Assembly (NCBI GenBank): GCA_964625145.1
Contig: CAZVAQ010000010.1
Location: 1 to 40,834, forward strand
DNA length: 40,834 nt
Source of the DNA: CAYTRP01 sp964625145
GTDB taxonomy: Bacteria; Sumerlaeota; Sumerlaeia; SLMS01; JAHLLQ01
Direction of reading: 5' to 3'
This document shows, piece after piece, positions 1-7,995 of this stretch. The notes beneath the pieces were generated by a model. It was not told the origin of the DNA. It ran no database searches and saw only the letters and a list, made by a program, of their open reading frames with translations. Made by a program: the position numbers and the translations under genes. Numbering within the stretch: position 1 is the stretch's first letter; each line of letters starts with the position of its first letter.

Positions 1-82
1 GAAGCCATGAGATCGTCGGGCTTGTCAACCCGCGAACTGGAAAAAACCAAGACTCACAATATCCGCCATCTTCGCCCGGATT

Positions 83-1018
83 TCAGTGCTGCCAGACGAC
101 CACCCGCCCCGGTTTCGCCGGCAGCTCCAGCGGCTCCTGCGTCCACCGTCCCCCCTCCACCCGGCGGAGCAGGACGGCCGTTTCCTCCTCCCCGGCCACG
201 ATCTCCAGAAACCCCAAGTCAGCCGCCCTCCCTCCGAACCGCATCAGCGGTGCCCCGGCATTCAGATAGTTCAAGTGCGGCACTGCCGGGCTGCCGTATC
301 CCCAGCGCCGGTGGTGATGCCCATGCAGCCAGAGGATGGGCGCCTGGACGGATGCCAGCACCGACAGCATCCCTGAAGCCCCCCGCAACTGGCCACGGCG
401 ATTTCCGTGTACCAGCCCGGGGGGATCTTCGGCCGGGAAATGCGCCAGGACGAACAGGCGGCGGATCTCGCGCCCATTCGCCCGCAGGATCTGGTCGGCG
501 ATCCGGACCATCTCCGGCGTGATCTGGCCCCAGCTCCCCAGCCCATTGTCGGCCGTGCAGTCCAGACCCAGCAGGAAGTTGCCGCCGCCCATCGGCACAC
601 CGTACACCCGGTTGTCCTCGGGCATGAGCGCCTCCATGTAGCGCTCGAAGACTCGCGTGCGGAACTCTCGCGGGGTGTAGCGATCATGATTCCCCGGCAC
701 CGCCCGCACCCGGCCGTCCATGGCTGACGTCAAGGGACGCAGCAGCTTCTTCGCCATCGCGAACTCGCTCTCCAGCGACGTCGTCGTGAAATCGCCACTG
801 AACAGCGCCCAATCCGGCGCGGCGTTGGCGATGCCCTGCACCAGCTCCGGCCCGCGGGTGCGTTCGAATTTCCGCGACCGTCTAATTATCAGGTTCGCCG
901 TCCCCAACAGCCGCTTGCACAACAAACGGTCGGACAGCCTTGGGATCTGCCAGAAATGAAGGTCCCCCACATGCACAATGCGCAGGACACTTCCCCCGTC
1001 ATTCGGTTCCTGCATCAT
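83..1018 (-). CDS. Calcineurin-like metallophosphoesterase, 311 aa
   Basis: The protein carries the full metallophosphoesterase motif series: D-x-H near residues 19-21 (HVGDLHF), SGDF, GNHD followed by RY, a lone His in AHFPAEDPP, and GHHHRR near the C-terminus. This predicts a two-metal hydrolase of phosphomono- or diesters; the substrate cannot be told from sequence. There is no signal peptide, so it is probably cytoplasmic. The start ATG at 1018 is the first of two adjacent ATGs and has an AGAGGGG ribosome-binding site. It is monocistronic and divergent from yicC across a 512-bp intergenic region. The family assignment is strong; the specific role is unknown. Confidence 0.88.
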   Translation of the reverse strand: MMQEPNDGGSVLRIVHVGDLHFWQIPRLSDRLLCKRLLGTANLIIRRSRKFERTRGPELVQGIANAAPDWALFSGDFTTTSLESEFAMAKKLLRPLTSAMDGRVRAVPGNHDRYTPREFRTRVFERYMEALMPEDNRVYGVPMGGGNFLLGLDCTADNGLGSWGQITPEMVRIADQILRANGREIRRLFVLAHFPAEDPPGLVHGNRRGQLRGASGMLSVLASVQAPILWLHGHHHRRWGYGSPAVPHLNYLNAGAPLMRFGGRAADLGFLEIVAGEEETAVLLRRVEGGRWTQEPLELPAKPGRVVVWQH

Positions 1019-1530
1019 GCATTCCCCTCTGGAAATACTGCAAATGTATAAGGCGACTTATGCGGCTGCAGAATGGACGACTAGCGCATCTCCAACGCAC
1101 AATGGCGAAGCTCTGGAGTGCGCACGCTTGCTTGCGCCCTTGCGGCGAGGAGCTTGCTCCCGCCGCAGCACTCTCATGCCGGAAGACCCACGCCCATGCC
1201 CGCGGATGCCACGATGGAGAGCCGCCCTGCAGGACCAGCACTGGCTGTCGCGCCGCAAGCAAGCCTTGCGGCGCAAACAGCGGCAGCAAGCGGCCGCACT
1301 CCAGAGCTGCGCAGGAAGGTGATTGTTCGTTGGGAGGGAATCCGTGCATTCAGCAACCAGCTCCTACTGGCAATGATGGTACGATCAACCTGATCCTGCA
1401 ACTGTTGTGAAAGTCGCCGTGCCCGGCGGCGAGGCCGAATCAGGGAAATTGCCGACTCCCCCTTGCGCCCGAGGAGGCCGGCCCCTAGCTGATGGGTATT
1501 GGCCAACAAGGCCCCCAACGGGAGAATTGA
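1019..1530. other. Intergenic region with palindromic repeat element
   Basis: This 512-bp stretch between two divergent genes has no convincing gene. Short open frames here lack family resemblance. Its middle is the inverted-repeat element at 1109-1308. Downstream of that, GGGAGA lies just before the yicC start as a ribosome-binding site. No clear sigma70 promoter stands out. Confidence 0.6.
1109..1308. repeat. 200-bp imperfect palindromic (MITE/REP-like) element
   Basis: Outer arms at 1109-1132 and 1285-1308 are inverted copies matching at 22 of 24 positions (left arm begins AGCTCTGGAGTGCG). Inside are two further hairpins. One at 1141-1167 pairs TGCGGCG with CGCCGCA and GGAG with CTCC around CTTG. 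The other at 1245-1280 has a perfect 10-bp stem (1250-1259 with 1265-1274) and a 5-nt loop. No transposase is present. Such nested palindromes are typical of non-autonomous mobile or REP-type repeats, but only one full copy is in this window. Confidence 0.65.
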
Positions 1531-2403
1531 ATGCAGAGCATGACAGGATTTGGAACCGCGCGCCGGGAACTGCCTGCCGGCCGCCTGTCGGTCGAGATGC
1601 GATCGGTCAACAGCCGGTTCCTGGAGGTGAACATTCGCTTCAATCAGTCCCTGCACGCCTTCGAGCCCGAGGTCCGCTCGGAGTTACGCAACCGGCTCAA
1701 GCGCGGCAAGGTCGATGTTTTCGTCCGCTTCGAACCCGCCGAGGACCGCTCCGGCGGTGCGCGCATCAATGGCGCCCTCCTGAAGGAACTCATCGCCCAG
1801 GTGCGCCAGATTGAACCCAACCGCGAGGTTTCCCCCGAAAGCCTCCTCGGCGTGCCCGGCGTCGTGATCGCCGATGCCGAGCCGGAATGGAAGGAGGAGG
1901 TCGGCGCCGAGCTGGCGGCCGTCACCCGCGAGGCCATCGACGCCCTGGAGGCCGACCGCCGCCGCGAAGGCGAAGGGCTCCGCACGGCATTCTCCGAGAT
2001 CATCGGTGCCATGACCGCCCTGGCCGGATCCGTCGAGCAGGCCCGAGGCGATGTCGTCTCGCGCTATCGCGACCGGTTGCTGGCGCGCATCGAAGATTTG
2101 CTCTCCCCCAAGGGCGCCGCGCTCGATCCCGGCCGGCTGGAACAGGAAGTTGCCATCTTTGCCGACCGCGCCGACATCACCGAGGAGTGCCAACGCCTCT
2201 CCGCGCACCTCGATGCGTTCCGCGACTTGATCGCGAAGAACGGCGAGGCAGTGGGCCGCGCCATGGACTTCCTCTGCCAGGAGATCAACCGCGAGGTGAA
2301 CACGCTGGGCTCCAAGTGCCGCGACCTCGACATCGCCCGCGCCGTGCTGGACCTGAAGCAACATGTCGAATCACTCCGGGAGAATGTGGCAAACGTCGAA
2401 TGA
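1531..2403 (+). CDS. yicC: YicC/YloC family endoribonuclease, 290 aa
   Basis: The N-terminus MQSMTGFG and the following VEMRSVNSRFLE are hallmark YicC_N motifs, and the C-terminal third has the DUF1732 pattern ending in RAVLDLKQHVESLRENVANVE. The length of about 290 aa is normal. YicC proteins are cytoplasmic endoribonucleases implicated in RNA turnover; this is family knowledge. GGGAGA lies 4 nt before the start. The stop codon overlaps the ATG of the HAD phosphatase (ATGA at 2400-2403), so the two are probably translationally coupled. YicC genes often lie beside gmk, which is absent here. Confidence 0.95.
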   Translation: MQSMTGFGTARRELPAGRLSVEMRSVNSRFLEVNIRFNQSLHAFEPEVRSELRNRLKRGKVDVFVRFEPAEDRSGGARINGALLKELIAQVRQIEPNREVSPESLLGVPGVVIADAEPEWKEEVGAELAAVTREAIDALEADRRREGEGLRTAFSEIIGAMTALAGSVEQARGDVVSRYRDRLLARIEDLLSPKGAALDPGRLEQEVAIFADRADITEECQRLSAHLDAFRDLIAKNGEAVGRAMDFLCQEINREVNTLGSKCRDLDIARAVLDLKQHVESLRENVANVE

Positions 2404-3161
2404 CAAAATCGTTATCACCGTTCCAACCTGCAAATGGCAAGCCGCGCAACGGCCTGCGCGCCGTCCTCGTCGACGCGGACGACACGCTCTGGGAGAACAA
2501 CATCTTCTTCCTCGAATGTCTCCAATGGTTGTGCCTGACCGGCCGTCGATTCGGGTTCTCCGATGAGGCCGTCATTGAGATCATGCGCCGCCGCGAGAAG
2601 ACGAACATCCCCGTCCTGGGTTATAGCTACAACAGCTTCGAGACTTCGCTGGCCGAGGCGCTTCGCCAGTTGTGCTTCGCGTCCGACGCCGGACGCCGCG
2701 AGCACGCAGGCCTGCGCATGCGCGCGCGCCAGTGGGTGCTGTTCCTCCGCCAGCATCCGATCCTGTTCCTGCCGGGTGTCCTGGAATCCATCCCCAAGCT
2801 CACGCAACACTACCCTGTCATCATCGTGACCAAGGGGGACGCGCACGACCAGATGGCGAAGGTCAAGCGCTCGGGCCTGCTGGACCAGGTCTTCGCGGCG
2901 GAAGTGGTGCCGGAGAAATACCCCGCGAACTATCGCGCCGTGCTGGACAAGTACGGCCTGACCGAGAAGGAAGTCGTGATGATCGGCAATTCGCCGCGCA
3001 GCGACATCAACCAGGCCAAGCGCGCCGGCATTCGCACGATCTACGTCCCGCACCCCAGCACCTGGGAGATGGAGCTGGAGCCGATCCTGCCGGAAGAGCC
3101 CGAGACGCAGGTCGTGCCGCACTTTGGCGTGGTGCCCGAACTGCTCGCCGCAAGGGACTGA
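2400..3161 (+). CDS. HAD-superfamily hydrolase, 253 aa
   Basis: HAD motifs are all present. Motif I is DADDTLW with nucleophile D25 and acid D27, motif II is the Thr in IIVTKGD, motif III is the Lys in VVPEKYP, and motif IV is GNSPRSDI. A helical cap domain lies between motifs I and II. This predicts a soluble phosphatase on a small phosphorylated metabolite, substrate unknown. The start is set by the ATGA overlap with yicC; the longer in-frame upstream extension is a shadow of yicC. The gene is followed after 9 nt by the membrane glycosyltransferase. Confidence 0.9.
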   Translation: MTKSLSPFQPANGKPRNGLRAVLVDADDTLWENNIFFLECLQWLCLTGRRFGFSDEAVIEIMRRREKTNIPVLGYSYNSFETSLAEALRQLCFASDAGRREHAGLRMRARQWVLFLRQHPILFLPGVLESIPKLTQHYPVIIVTKGDAHDQMAKVKRSGLLDQVFAAEVVPEKYPANYRAVLDKYGLTEKEVVMIGNSPRSDINQAKRAGIRTIYVPHPSTWEMELEPILPEEPETQVVPHFGVVPELLAARD

Positions 3162-3170
3162 CCCACACCC

Positions 3171-5225
3171 ATGCTCCTGCGCCCCACGGACGATCGCAGT
3201 CATCGCACAGCCCTGCTGGCGTGGATCGCCCTTGGAGCGCTGCTGCGCTTCGCGTACCTGCAGGAGCAGGCCGCCACGTCGGTGCTCTTCCATCAACCGC
3301 TCCTGGACGAGCAGGAGATGCAGAACGCGGCAATGGCCCTGCTGCGCGGAGAAGGATTCGGCCCCGAGCCGCTCTTCAAGGCGCCACTGTATCCCATCCT
3401 GCTCGCGGGCGTCATCGTCTTCGCCGGTGATGGCTGGTATTGGGCCATGCGTTTTGTGCAGCATGCACTGGGCGTGTTGCTCATCGCCATTGGTTGGGAC
3501 ACGGCGAAGCGATTGTTGCCGCCGGGGCGCGCGTCCTTTGTCTCGGCAAACGTCGCGGCGGCCATCTTGGCAACCTATGCGCCGTTGATTCGTCTGGAGA
3601 ACCAACTCATCCTCGATTCGTTGGTCGTCGTCCTTCAATCGGCCATGTTGTGGGCGTTGTTGCGGATGCGTCTGGCGGGCGGAGCACGCAGCGCCCTGCT
3701 GTGGGCGGCCTGTGCGGGAGCCCTTGCGGCCCTGGCATGGCTGAATCGCCCGACCGTCACGGTCCTCATTCCCTTTATGGCGCTGTGGATTGTGGGCTTG
3801 GCGCCGTTCCGTCTGCCGCTGCGCGACATCGCTCGTCGCCTTCGAATCCACAAGCGCCGCGCGACATTGGCCGGCGTGTATCTCGCGCTGCCGTTGCTCG
3901 CCATCGGCTCCTTCGGCCTTCGCAACTATCTCGTTTCCGGCGAGCTTTTGTTTCTGCCGTGGCAAGGCAGCTTCAGCTTCTACGAAGCGAACAAGCCCGG
4001 CGCCACCGGGCGCTATTATCTTCAGCCCGGTTTTGTTGTCTCCCATGGCGGAAACCCCGCCCGGGAACTGGCGCTCCAGGGGTTCGAACGCGCGCGCGAG
4101 ACCGGCATCGTGTCCTATGACGAGAACCGGGGCTACTTCACACAGGTCAACGAGTTCTGGAGCTCCAACGGGCGTCGCGCCATCCTGAGCCCACCCAGCC
4201 GTTGGCTGAAGTTGATGATCCGCAAGGCTGTCTACATGGGCTCCGACAAGGAGATCTTCAACTTCGAGGAGTTCGACATCCACAAGCGCGCGTCATGGGT
4301 GCTGCGCTGGCTGCCCCTGTCCTTCGGATGGATCTTCCCCTTGGCGCTGGCATCCGTTGCCTTCATTGGCCTGCTGTCCCATGGGCGCCGTGATCTTGTG
4401 CTCCTCATGTGGGTGTACGCGTTGGTGTTGGCCGGCGGCATCGCGTTGTATTTCGCCAGCGGCCGCCTGCGCATGCCGATCATGTTTCCCGCGACCATCC
4501 TCGCGGCGATGTTCATCGCGGAGGGCTGGGAGTGGCTGCGCCTGCAGCGCGTCCAGCGCTCCGGTCATCTGCGGCTGGCCGTCATCACGTTGATGCTTGT
4601 CCTGGGTGTGGCCTGGTCCTGGGGCGATTGGTGGGGTGTGCGGTCGGAGCGATTGCATCACGCCGATTACGAACGCCTCAGCAATGCGGCATTCCGCTCG
4701 GGGGAATATGAGCGCGCGTTGGAATACGCCGATCTCGCCGCAAAGGAAAAGCCCGACTCGGTCGTCGTGCCGATGTTGCGCGGCAACGCACTCTATGAAC
4801 TGGATCGATTGGATGAAGCGGAGGCCGCGTTCCGCCTCGCCGTCGAGGCCGTTCGCCATGATGCCGTGGCACCGTTCAACCTTGGCGTGCTGCTGTACTA
4901 CGAACGCGGCGATGCAGCCCAGGCGCGCGGGTTCTTTGCCATGGCCGTCGAGCGCAATCCCTCCTACCTGCGCGCACGTGCCATGGAGGTGATGTGTGCC
5001 GTGCGCCTCGGCGACCTGGAGGAGGCGACGCTGCTGGTCCAACCGCTGCTGGCCCTCGATCCGCCGCCACCGGATCGCATGGTCCACATAGCCGTTGTGG
5101 CCTGTCACGCCGCGCGCGGAGACGAGATCAATCGCGCCCGGGCCACCCAGGTGTTGACCAATCTGTTCGGCTCCGAAGCGATGGACCAGCTCCGGCAGGA
5201 GCTGCGCATCGCCGGCCTGCTTTAG
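3171..5225 (+). CDS. Membrane glycosyltransferase (GT39/ArnT-like) with C-terminal TPRs, 684 aa
   Basis: Residues 1-470 hold about ten hydrophobic segments typical of GT-C glycosyltransferases. The early loop contains DEQEMQNAA and FGPEPLFKAPLYP, matching the acidic first-loop motif and following K/P-rich segment of the GT39/PMT_2 group. These enzymes use polyprenyl-phosphate sugars on the periplasmic side. Residues about 500-660 form TPR-like helical repeats (RSGEYERALEYADLAAKEKP, YELDRLDEAEAAFRLAVEA, RGDAAQARGFFAMAVERNP), presumably periplasmic and a protein-interaction platform. It lies directly after the HAD gene and before a Wzz-like gene, suggesting surface polysaccharide or glycoprotein assembly. 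Acceptor and sugar are unknown. Confidence 0.82.
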   Translation: MLLRPTDDRSHRTALLAWIALGALLRFAYLQEQAATSVLFHQPLLDEQEMQNAAMALLRGEGFGPEPLFKAPLYPILLAGVIVFAGDGWYWAMRFVQHALGVLLIAIGWDTAKRLLPPGRASFVSANVAAAILATYAPLIRLENQLILDSLVVVLQSAMLWALLRMRLAGGARSALLWAACAGALAALAWLNRPTVTVLIPFMALWIVGLAPFRLPLRDIARRLRIHKRRATLAGVYLALPLLAIGSFGLRNYLVSGELLFLPWQGSFSFYEANKPGATGRYYLQPGFVVSHGGNPARELALQGFERARETGIVSYDENRGYFTQVNEFWSSNGRRAILSPPSRWLKLMIRKAVYMGSDKEIFNFEEFDIHKRASWVLRWLPLSFGWIFPLALASVAFIGLLSHGRRDLVLLMWVYALVLAGGIALYFASGRLRMPIMFPATILAAMFIAEGWEWLRLQRVQRSGHLRLAVITLMLVLGVAWSWGDWWGVRSERLHHADYERLSNAAFRSGEYERALEYADLAAKEKPDSVVVPMLRGNALYELDRLDEAEAAFRLAVEAVRHDAVAPFNLGVLLYYERGDAAQARGFFAMAVERNPSYLRARAMEVMCAVRLGDLEEATLLVQPLLALDPPPPDRMVHIAVVACHAARGDEINRARATQVLTNLFGSEAMDQLRQELRIAGLL

Positions 5226-5240
5226 GACCGGGGCATCTTT

Positions 5241-5270
5241 GCAGGACTGAAAACGCCATCCTGCCCTTGT
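5241..5270 (+). terminator. Weak terminator-like hairpin
   Basis: GCAGGA (5241-5246) and TCCTGC (5259-5264) form a perfect 6-bp stem with a 12-nt loop, followed by CCTTGTCTCT. The stem is short and the T tract broken, so termination here would be partial at best. Confidence 0.3.
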
Positions 5271-5324
5271 CTCTGCGCCTTGGGCCGCGCATCTGTAGGG
5301 CATTCCACCGGCGGACGGGTACCC

Positions 5325-6233
5325 ATGGGCACGACCTCGCTCGATACCAACACCACACCATCCGGGCACCGCGAGTTCCAGCCGCGCGACCTTGTGCGGC
5401 ACATGTGGAGCCGCAAGTGGATCGTCGTCGCCGTCGCCGTCCTCGCCTTCCTTGTCACCTACGCCGTCGCCTCTTCGCGCCGTGCCACCACCTTTGAGAG
5501 CCGCGCCGTGGTGCTGGTGCGGACGCTGCCGCGTCTGAGCGCCGAGGACCGCACGCCCACCGGCTACAACCCGCCCGCCTTCCGCGCGATGTTTCTGGCT
5601 GATGCCACACTGGACGCCGTGCGACAGGCGCGGGGCTCTTCGGCCCCCATCGAGTCGTGGCGCGGCCGGTTCACCGCCATCGCCAACACCGAAGTCGACA
5701 ACACCGTGGCCACCGAGTACGCCCCCACCGTGGAACTGCGTGCGCGCGCCGGGTCCGCGCAGGAGGCCGTGTCGCTNNNNNNNNNNNNNNNNNNNNNNNN
5801 NNNNNNNNNNNNNNNNNNNNNNNNNNNNNNNNNNNNNNNNNNNNNNNNNNNNNNNNNNNNNNNNNNNNNNNNNNNNGAGCCCGAGATGCAGGTGGCCGCG
5901 CTCAAGGAGGCACAGGAGGCCGCCCTCGCTGACGCCGCCACGTCCGCTGGCGCGCTGGCCTCGGCAGCGGCCGAGAGACTTCGCCTCGAGCAGGCCCTGC
6001 GCATCAACGCCAGCGCCGCGGCCCAAGCCGAAGCGCGCTTCCCCGTCGAGGCCGCCGGCACGGCGGAGCCCGGAACGCTGCGCGTGTTGGCCTCCACCGT
6101 GGAACCCGGCGGCACCCACGGCCGTGCGCCTCACATCACTGCGCTCATCGCGGCGTTTCTGGCGCTGGTCTTGGCAAAGGTCCTCTTCGCCGCCGAGGCG
6201 TACCTGCGCTTCAGCCTCGACGACCGCGCCTGA
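5325..6233 (+). CDS. Wzz/chain-length determinant-like protein, interrupted by assembly gap
   Basis: An N-terminal transmembrane helix (WIVVAVAVLAFLVTYAVA) follows a short cytosolic tail. There is then a periplasmic region rich in Ala and Glu (coiled-coil-like, EALKEAQEAALADAATSAG type) and a C-terminal transmembrane helix near LIAAFLALVLAKVLF. Two terminal helices around a helical periplasmic domain is the layout of polysaccharide co-polymerases (Wzz, GumC). One hundred N at 5777-5876 hide part of the periplasmic domain. Both halves are in the same frame as drawn, but the true gap size is unknown. No Walker kinase domain follows, so it is not a full bacterial tyrosine kinase fusion. The start at 5325 is preferred over an upstream in-frame codon at 5280. 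Confidence 0.65.
   Translation: MGTTSLDTNTTPSGHREFQPRDLVRHMWSRKWIVVAVAVLAFLVTYAVASSRRATTFESRAVVLVRTLPRLSAEDRTPTGYNPPAFRAMFLADATLDAVRQARGSSAPIESWRGRFTAIANTEVDNTVATEYAPTVELRARAGSAQEAVSXXXXXXXXXXXXXXXXXXXXXXXXXXXXXXXXXXEPEMQVAALKEAQEAALADAATSAGALASAAAERLRLEQALRINASAAAQAEARFPVEAAGTAEPGTLRVLASTVEPGGTHGRAPHITALIAAFLALVLAKVLFAAEAYLRFSLDDRA
5777..5876. other. Assembly gap (100 N) inside Wzz-like gene
   Basis: Exactly 100 N, the usual placeholder for a scaffold gap of unknown length. The coding sequence on both sides belongs to one protein. Confidence 0.97.
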
Positions 6234-6241
6234 CCGCGCGG

Positions 6242-6272
6242 CAGAGCAAAATCAGAGCAGAATCAGAGGCGC
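6242..6272 (+). repeat. 31-bp repeat copy 1 (tandem AAATCAGAG-type units)
   Basis: The sequence contains AAAATCAGAGC followed directly by AGAATCAGAGG, a tandem pair with 11-bp period. The whole 31 bp matches 36336-36366 at 27 of 31 positions. It lies between the Wzz-like stop and the small HTH gene, 70 bp before its start at 6343. The helical-turn spacing suggests a protein-binding site. Confidence 0.5.
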
Positions 6273-6342
6273 CTGGCGCGACAGCGGGTTGGGGAATCGT
6301 GGCATGTTGCGGCCTCCATCTTCCCCGCCGCGAGGCCTCCCC

Positions 6343-6579
6343 ATGTCGTCCAAGTCACCCGTCTACTCGGCATCCGACTACCTGCCGAAGCTGAAGCTGA
6401 AGGATATGCCCGAGCTGTTGAGCGTGGCCCAAGTATGCGAACTGCTGGGCATCTCGCGGCAACTGGTTCATCGGCTGATCGCGCGCGGTGAACTCGCCGC
6501 CATCAAAGTCGGCCCCCGCACCGTGCGCGTCTTCCGGTCCAGCCTGGCGGACTATCTCAATGAGCGGGCGGATGTGTGA
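6343..6579 (+). CDS. Small excisionase/MerR-type helix-turn-helix DNA-binding protein, 78 aa
   Basis: Residues 24-75 match the HTH_17 excisionase fold: LLSVAQVCELLGISRQLVHRL (helix-turn-helix), then IARGELAAIKVG and the wing TVRVFRSSLADYL. Such proteins bind DNA as phage excisionases or small transcription factors. The start at 6343 has GAGG 7 nt upstream. An alternative in-frame ATG at 6304 (91 aa) has GGGGAA 7 nt upstream. No integrase or att site is nearby, so a regulatory role is as likely as a phage origin. It converges on the gene ending at 6612. Confidence 0.8.
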   Translation: MSSKSPVYSASDYLPKLKLKDMPELLSVAQVCELLGISRQLVHRLIARGELAAIKVGPRTVRVFRSSLADYLNERADV

Positions 6580-6611
6580 GCATGGCGCCGTATCACATAC
6601 AACCTCATTGC

Positions 6612-7937
6612 TCACATCAAACGCGCGGTGCGCACCATCTTCGCGACGTCTTCGATGAACGCGCGCGTCACGTGGCCATAGCGCGTGGATTCGCCGTCGG
6701 TGATCTCCTCGATCAAGTACGGACCCGTCTCGGTATACACCCGCTCCACCGGCATGGCAGGGTTGACGGTTGCATCAACGACTTCCGCTTCCTTTGCCGC
6801 AGTCCGGAAGACAGCCAGTTGGAAGACCCGGTAGCTCTTGATGACGCCGGTTTCCACACTGTCCGCCGGAACGTACATGAACGTCTTCAAGGCGAAGCCA
6901 TCCGGACCGGTGTTCATCGGGATGTGGAAGTCGCGTATGGGCGTCAGCGGCTGGTTGCGGTAAATCTCGTACACGCGCGTGTCATCAATCTGCGGACGCG
7001 AGGCCAGCAGGCGGTGTACCGATTCGACGAGCGATTGCGGCGTGTCGTCGGCTTCAACCTCCGCCTCTACTTCCGCATCTTCGGTTTCATCATCGGAGGC
7101 GACCATCTCGCCCGGTTGCGCATCTTCATCCTCGATGATGATGATCTCCGGCGCTTCGTCCAATTCCGAACCTGGTTCGTCAGCAACCGCCGTGTCGCCG
7201 ACCTCATCCATCGTCGGCACGACCACCAACACGGCGACGCCGCGTGTGGCCAGGCCCTCTGCGATGTCGCGCAGGGGATTGCTTGTGCCGACCATGGGGA
7301 GTTCACCGGTCGTGTTGGCATCCGCCACGAGGATCACCGCCGGCACGCGCGAAGCCTCCGTCGCGATGGTGGGCATGTAGAGTGTGGACGCCAGCGGCTC
7401 CAGGCCAGCGCGCGCCAACTCCACCGTCTCGGCCTTGAATACCAGCGCGTTCGCGTACGGCGGACTCGGAAGCGGCTTCGGAGCGGGAGGCGCCGCGTTC
7501 GGATCGCGCCAGACACTGTCCGGATCCGGTTCGGTGTAGGGGAGGACTGCAAACTCGGTGATGCGCGAATGCCTCCCCGCGCGTTCAAACACCAAACGGG
7601 CCGTCACCGAATTGTTCGCGTACTTCAGCGGGATCATCGCGATGACGCTCGTGTTGCGTCCGATGGAGAGCGACGCCTCGCCCATCTCCTCAAATCGCCC
7701 GCCGCGCTGGTGCAGATCGCCGAAGATGTTGCGCACCACCTCGTTGGTATACGTCTGGCGCAGGCTTGGATGCATCTCGCCGGCGATGGAGTTCACGCTT
7801 CCCTTCAGCATGCACTCGACAAAGTTCTCCGCGCGCTCCTTCAGGATTCCCATAGTTTCGGGATCGCGGGCTTCGGCACGAAAGGACATGGCCAACAGGC
7901 AGATCACAGCAAAGGCGGAAACGAAACGAAGGAACAT
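6612..7937 (-). CDS. Secreted protein with DUF3887-like and degenerate alpha/beta-hydrolase-like regions, 441 aa
   Basis: The start at 7937 opens a clear signal peptide (MFLRFVSAFAVICLLAMSFRAEA); the longer open frame upstream overlaps the histidine kinase. Residues about 25-140 resemble the small domain found before secreted alpha/beta hydrolases. The segment VPAVILVADANTTGELP followed by NPLRDIAEGLATRGVAVLVV resembles the hydrolase core start. No GxSxG nucleophile elbow follows; instead there is a very acidic linker (SELDEAPEIIIIEDEDAQP and about 30 more acidic residues). The C-terminal 110 residues are unassigned. It looks like a hydrolase that lost its catalytic middle. It lies 58 bp downstream of the histidine kinase on the same strand. 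Confidence 0.6.
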   Translation of the reverse strand: MFLRFVSAFAVICLLAMSFRAEARDPETMGILKERAENFVECMLKGSVNSIAGEMHPSLRQTYTNEVVRNIFGDLHQRGGRFEEMGEASLSIGRNTSVIAMIPLKYANNSVTARLVFERAGRHSRITEFAVLPYTEPDPDSVWRDPNAAPPAPKPLPSPPYANALVFKAETVELARAGLEPLASTLYMPTIATEASRVPAVILVADANTTGELPMVGTSNPLRDIAEGLATRGVAVLVVVPTMDEVGDTAVADEPGSELDEAPEIIIIEDEDAQPGEMVASDDETEDAEVEAEVEADDTPQSLVESVHRLLASRPQIDDTRVYEIYRNQPLTPIRDFHIPMNTGPDGFALKTFMYVPADSVETGVIKSYRVFQLAVFRTAAKEAEVVDATVNPAMPVERVYTETGPYLIEEITDGESTRYGHVTRAFIEDVAKMVRTARLM

Positions 7938-7995
7938 AAGTGGCTCACCAGCAGTGGAATTACAATGGTGCGAAGGTCTTCCAGCGCCCCCCCGG

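Noticed and set aside
1..82. Possible terminator of the metallophosphoesterase at 41-81 (ATCCG/CGGAT stem and T6)
   Set aside because: The stem is 5 bp and the T run lies about 14 nt beyond it; it is too weak to call.
2415..6134. Long minus-strand open frames (622 and 613 aa) opposite the HAD, glycosyltransferase and Wzz-like genes
   Set aside because: They are antisense shadows in G+C-rich sequence, low-complexity and rich in Arg/Gly/Gln/His with no family resemblance, while the plus-strand proteins have clear motifs.
6304..6579. The small HTH protein as evidence of a prophage
   Set aside because: No integrase, structural phage gene or attachment repeat is nearby.
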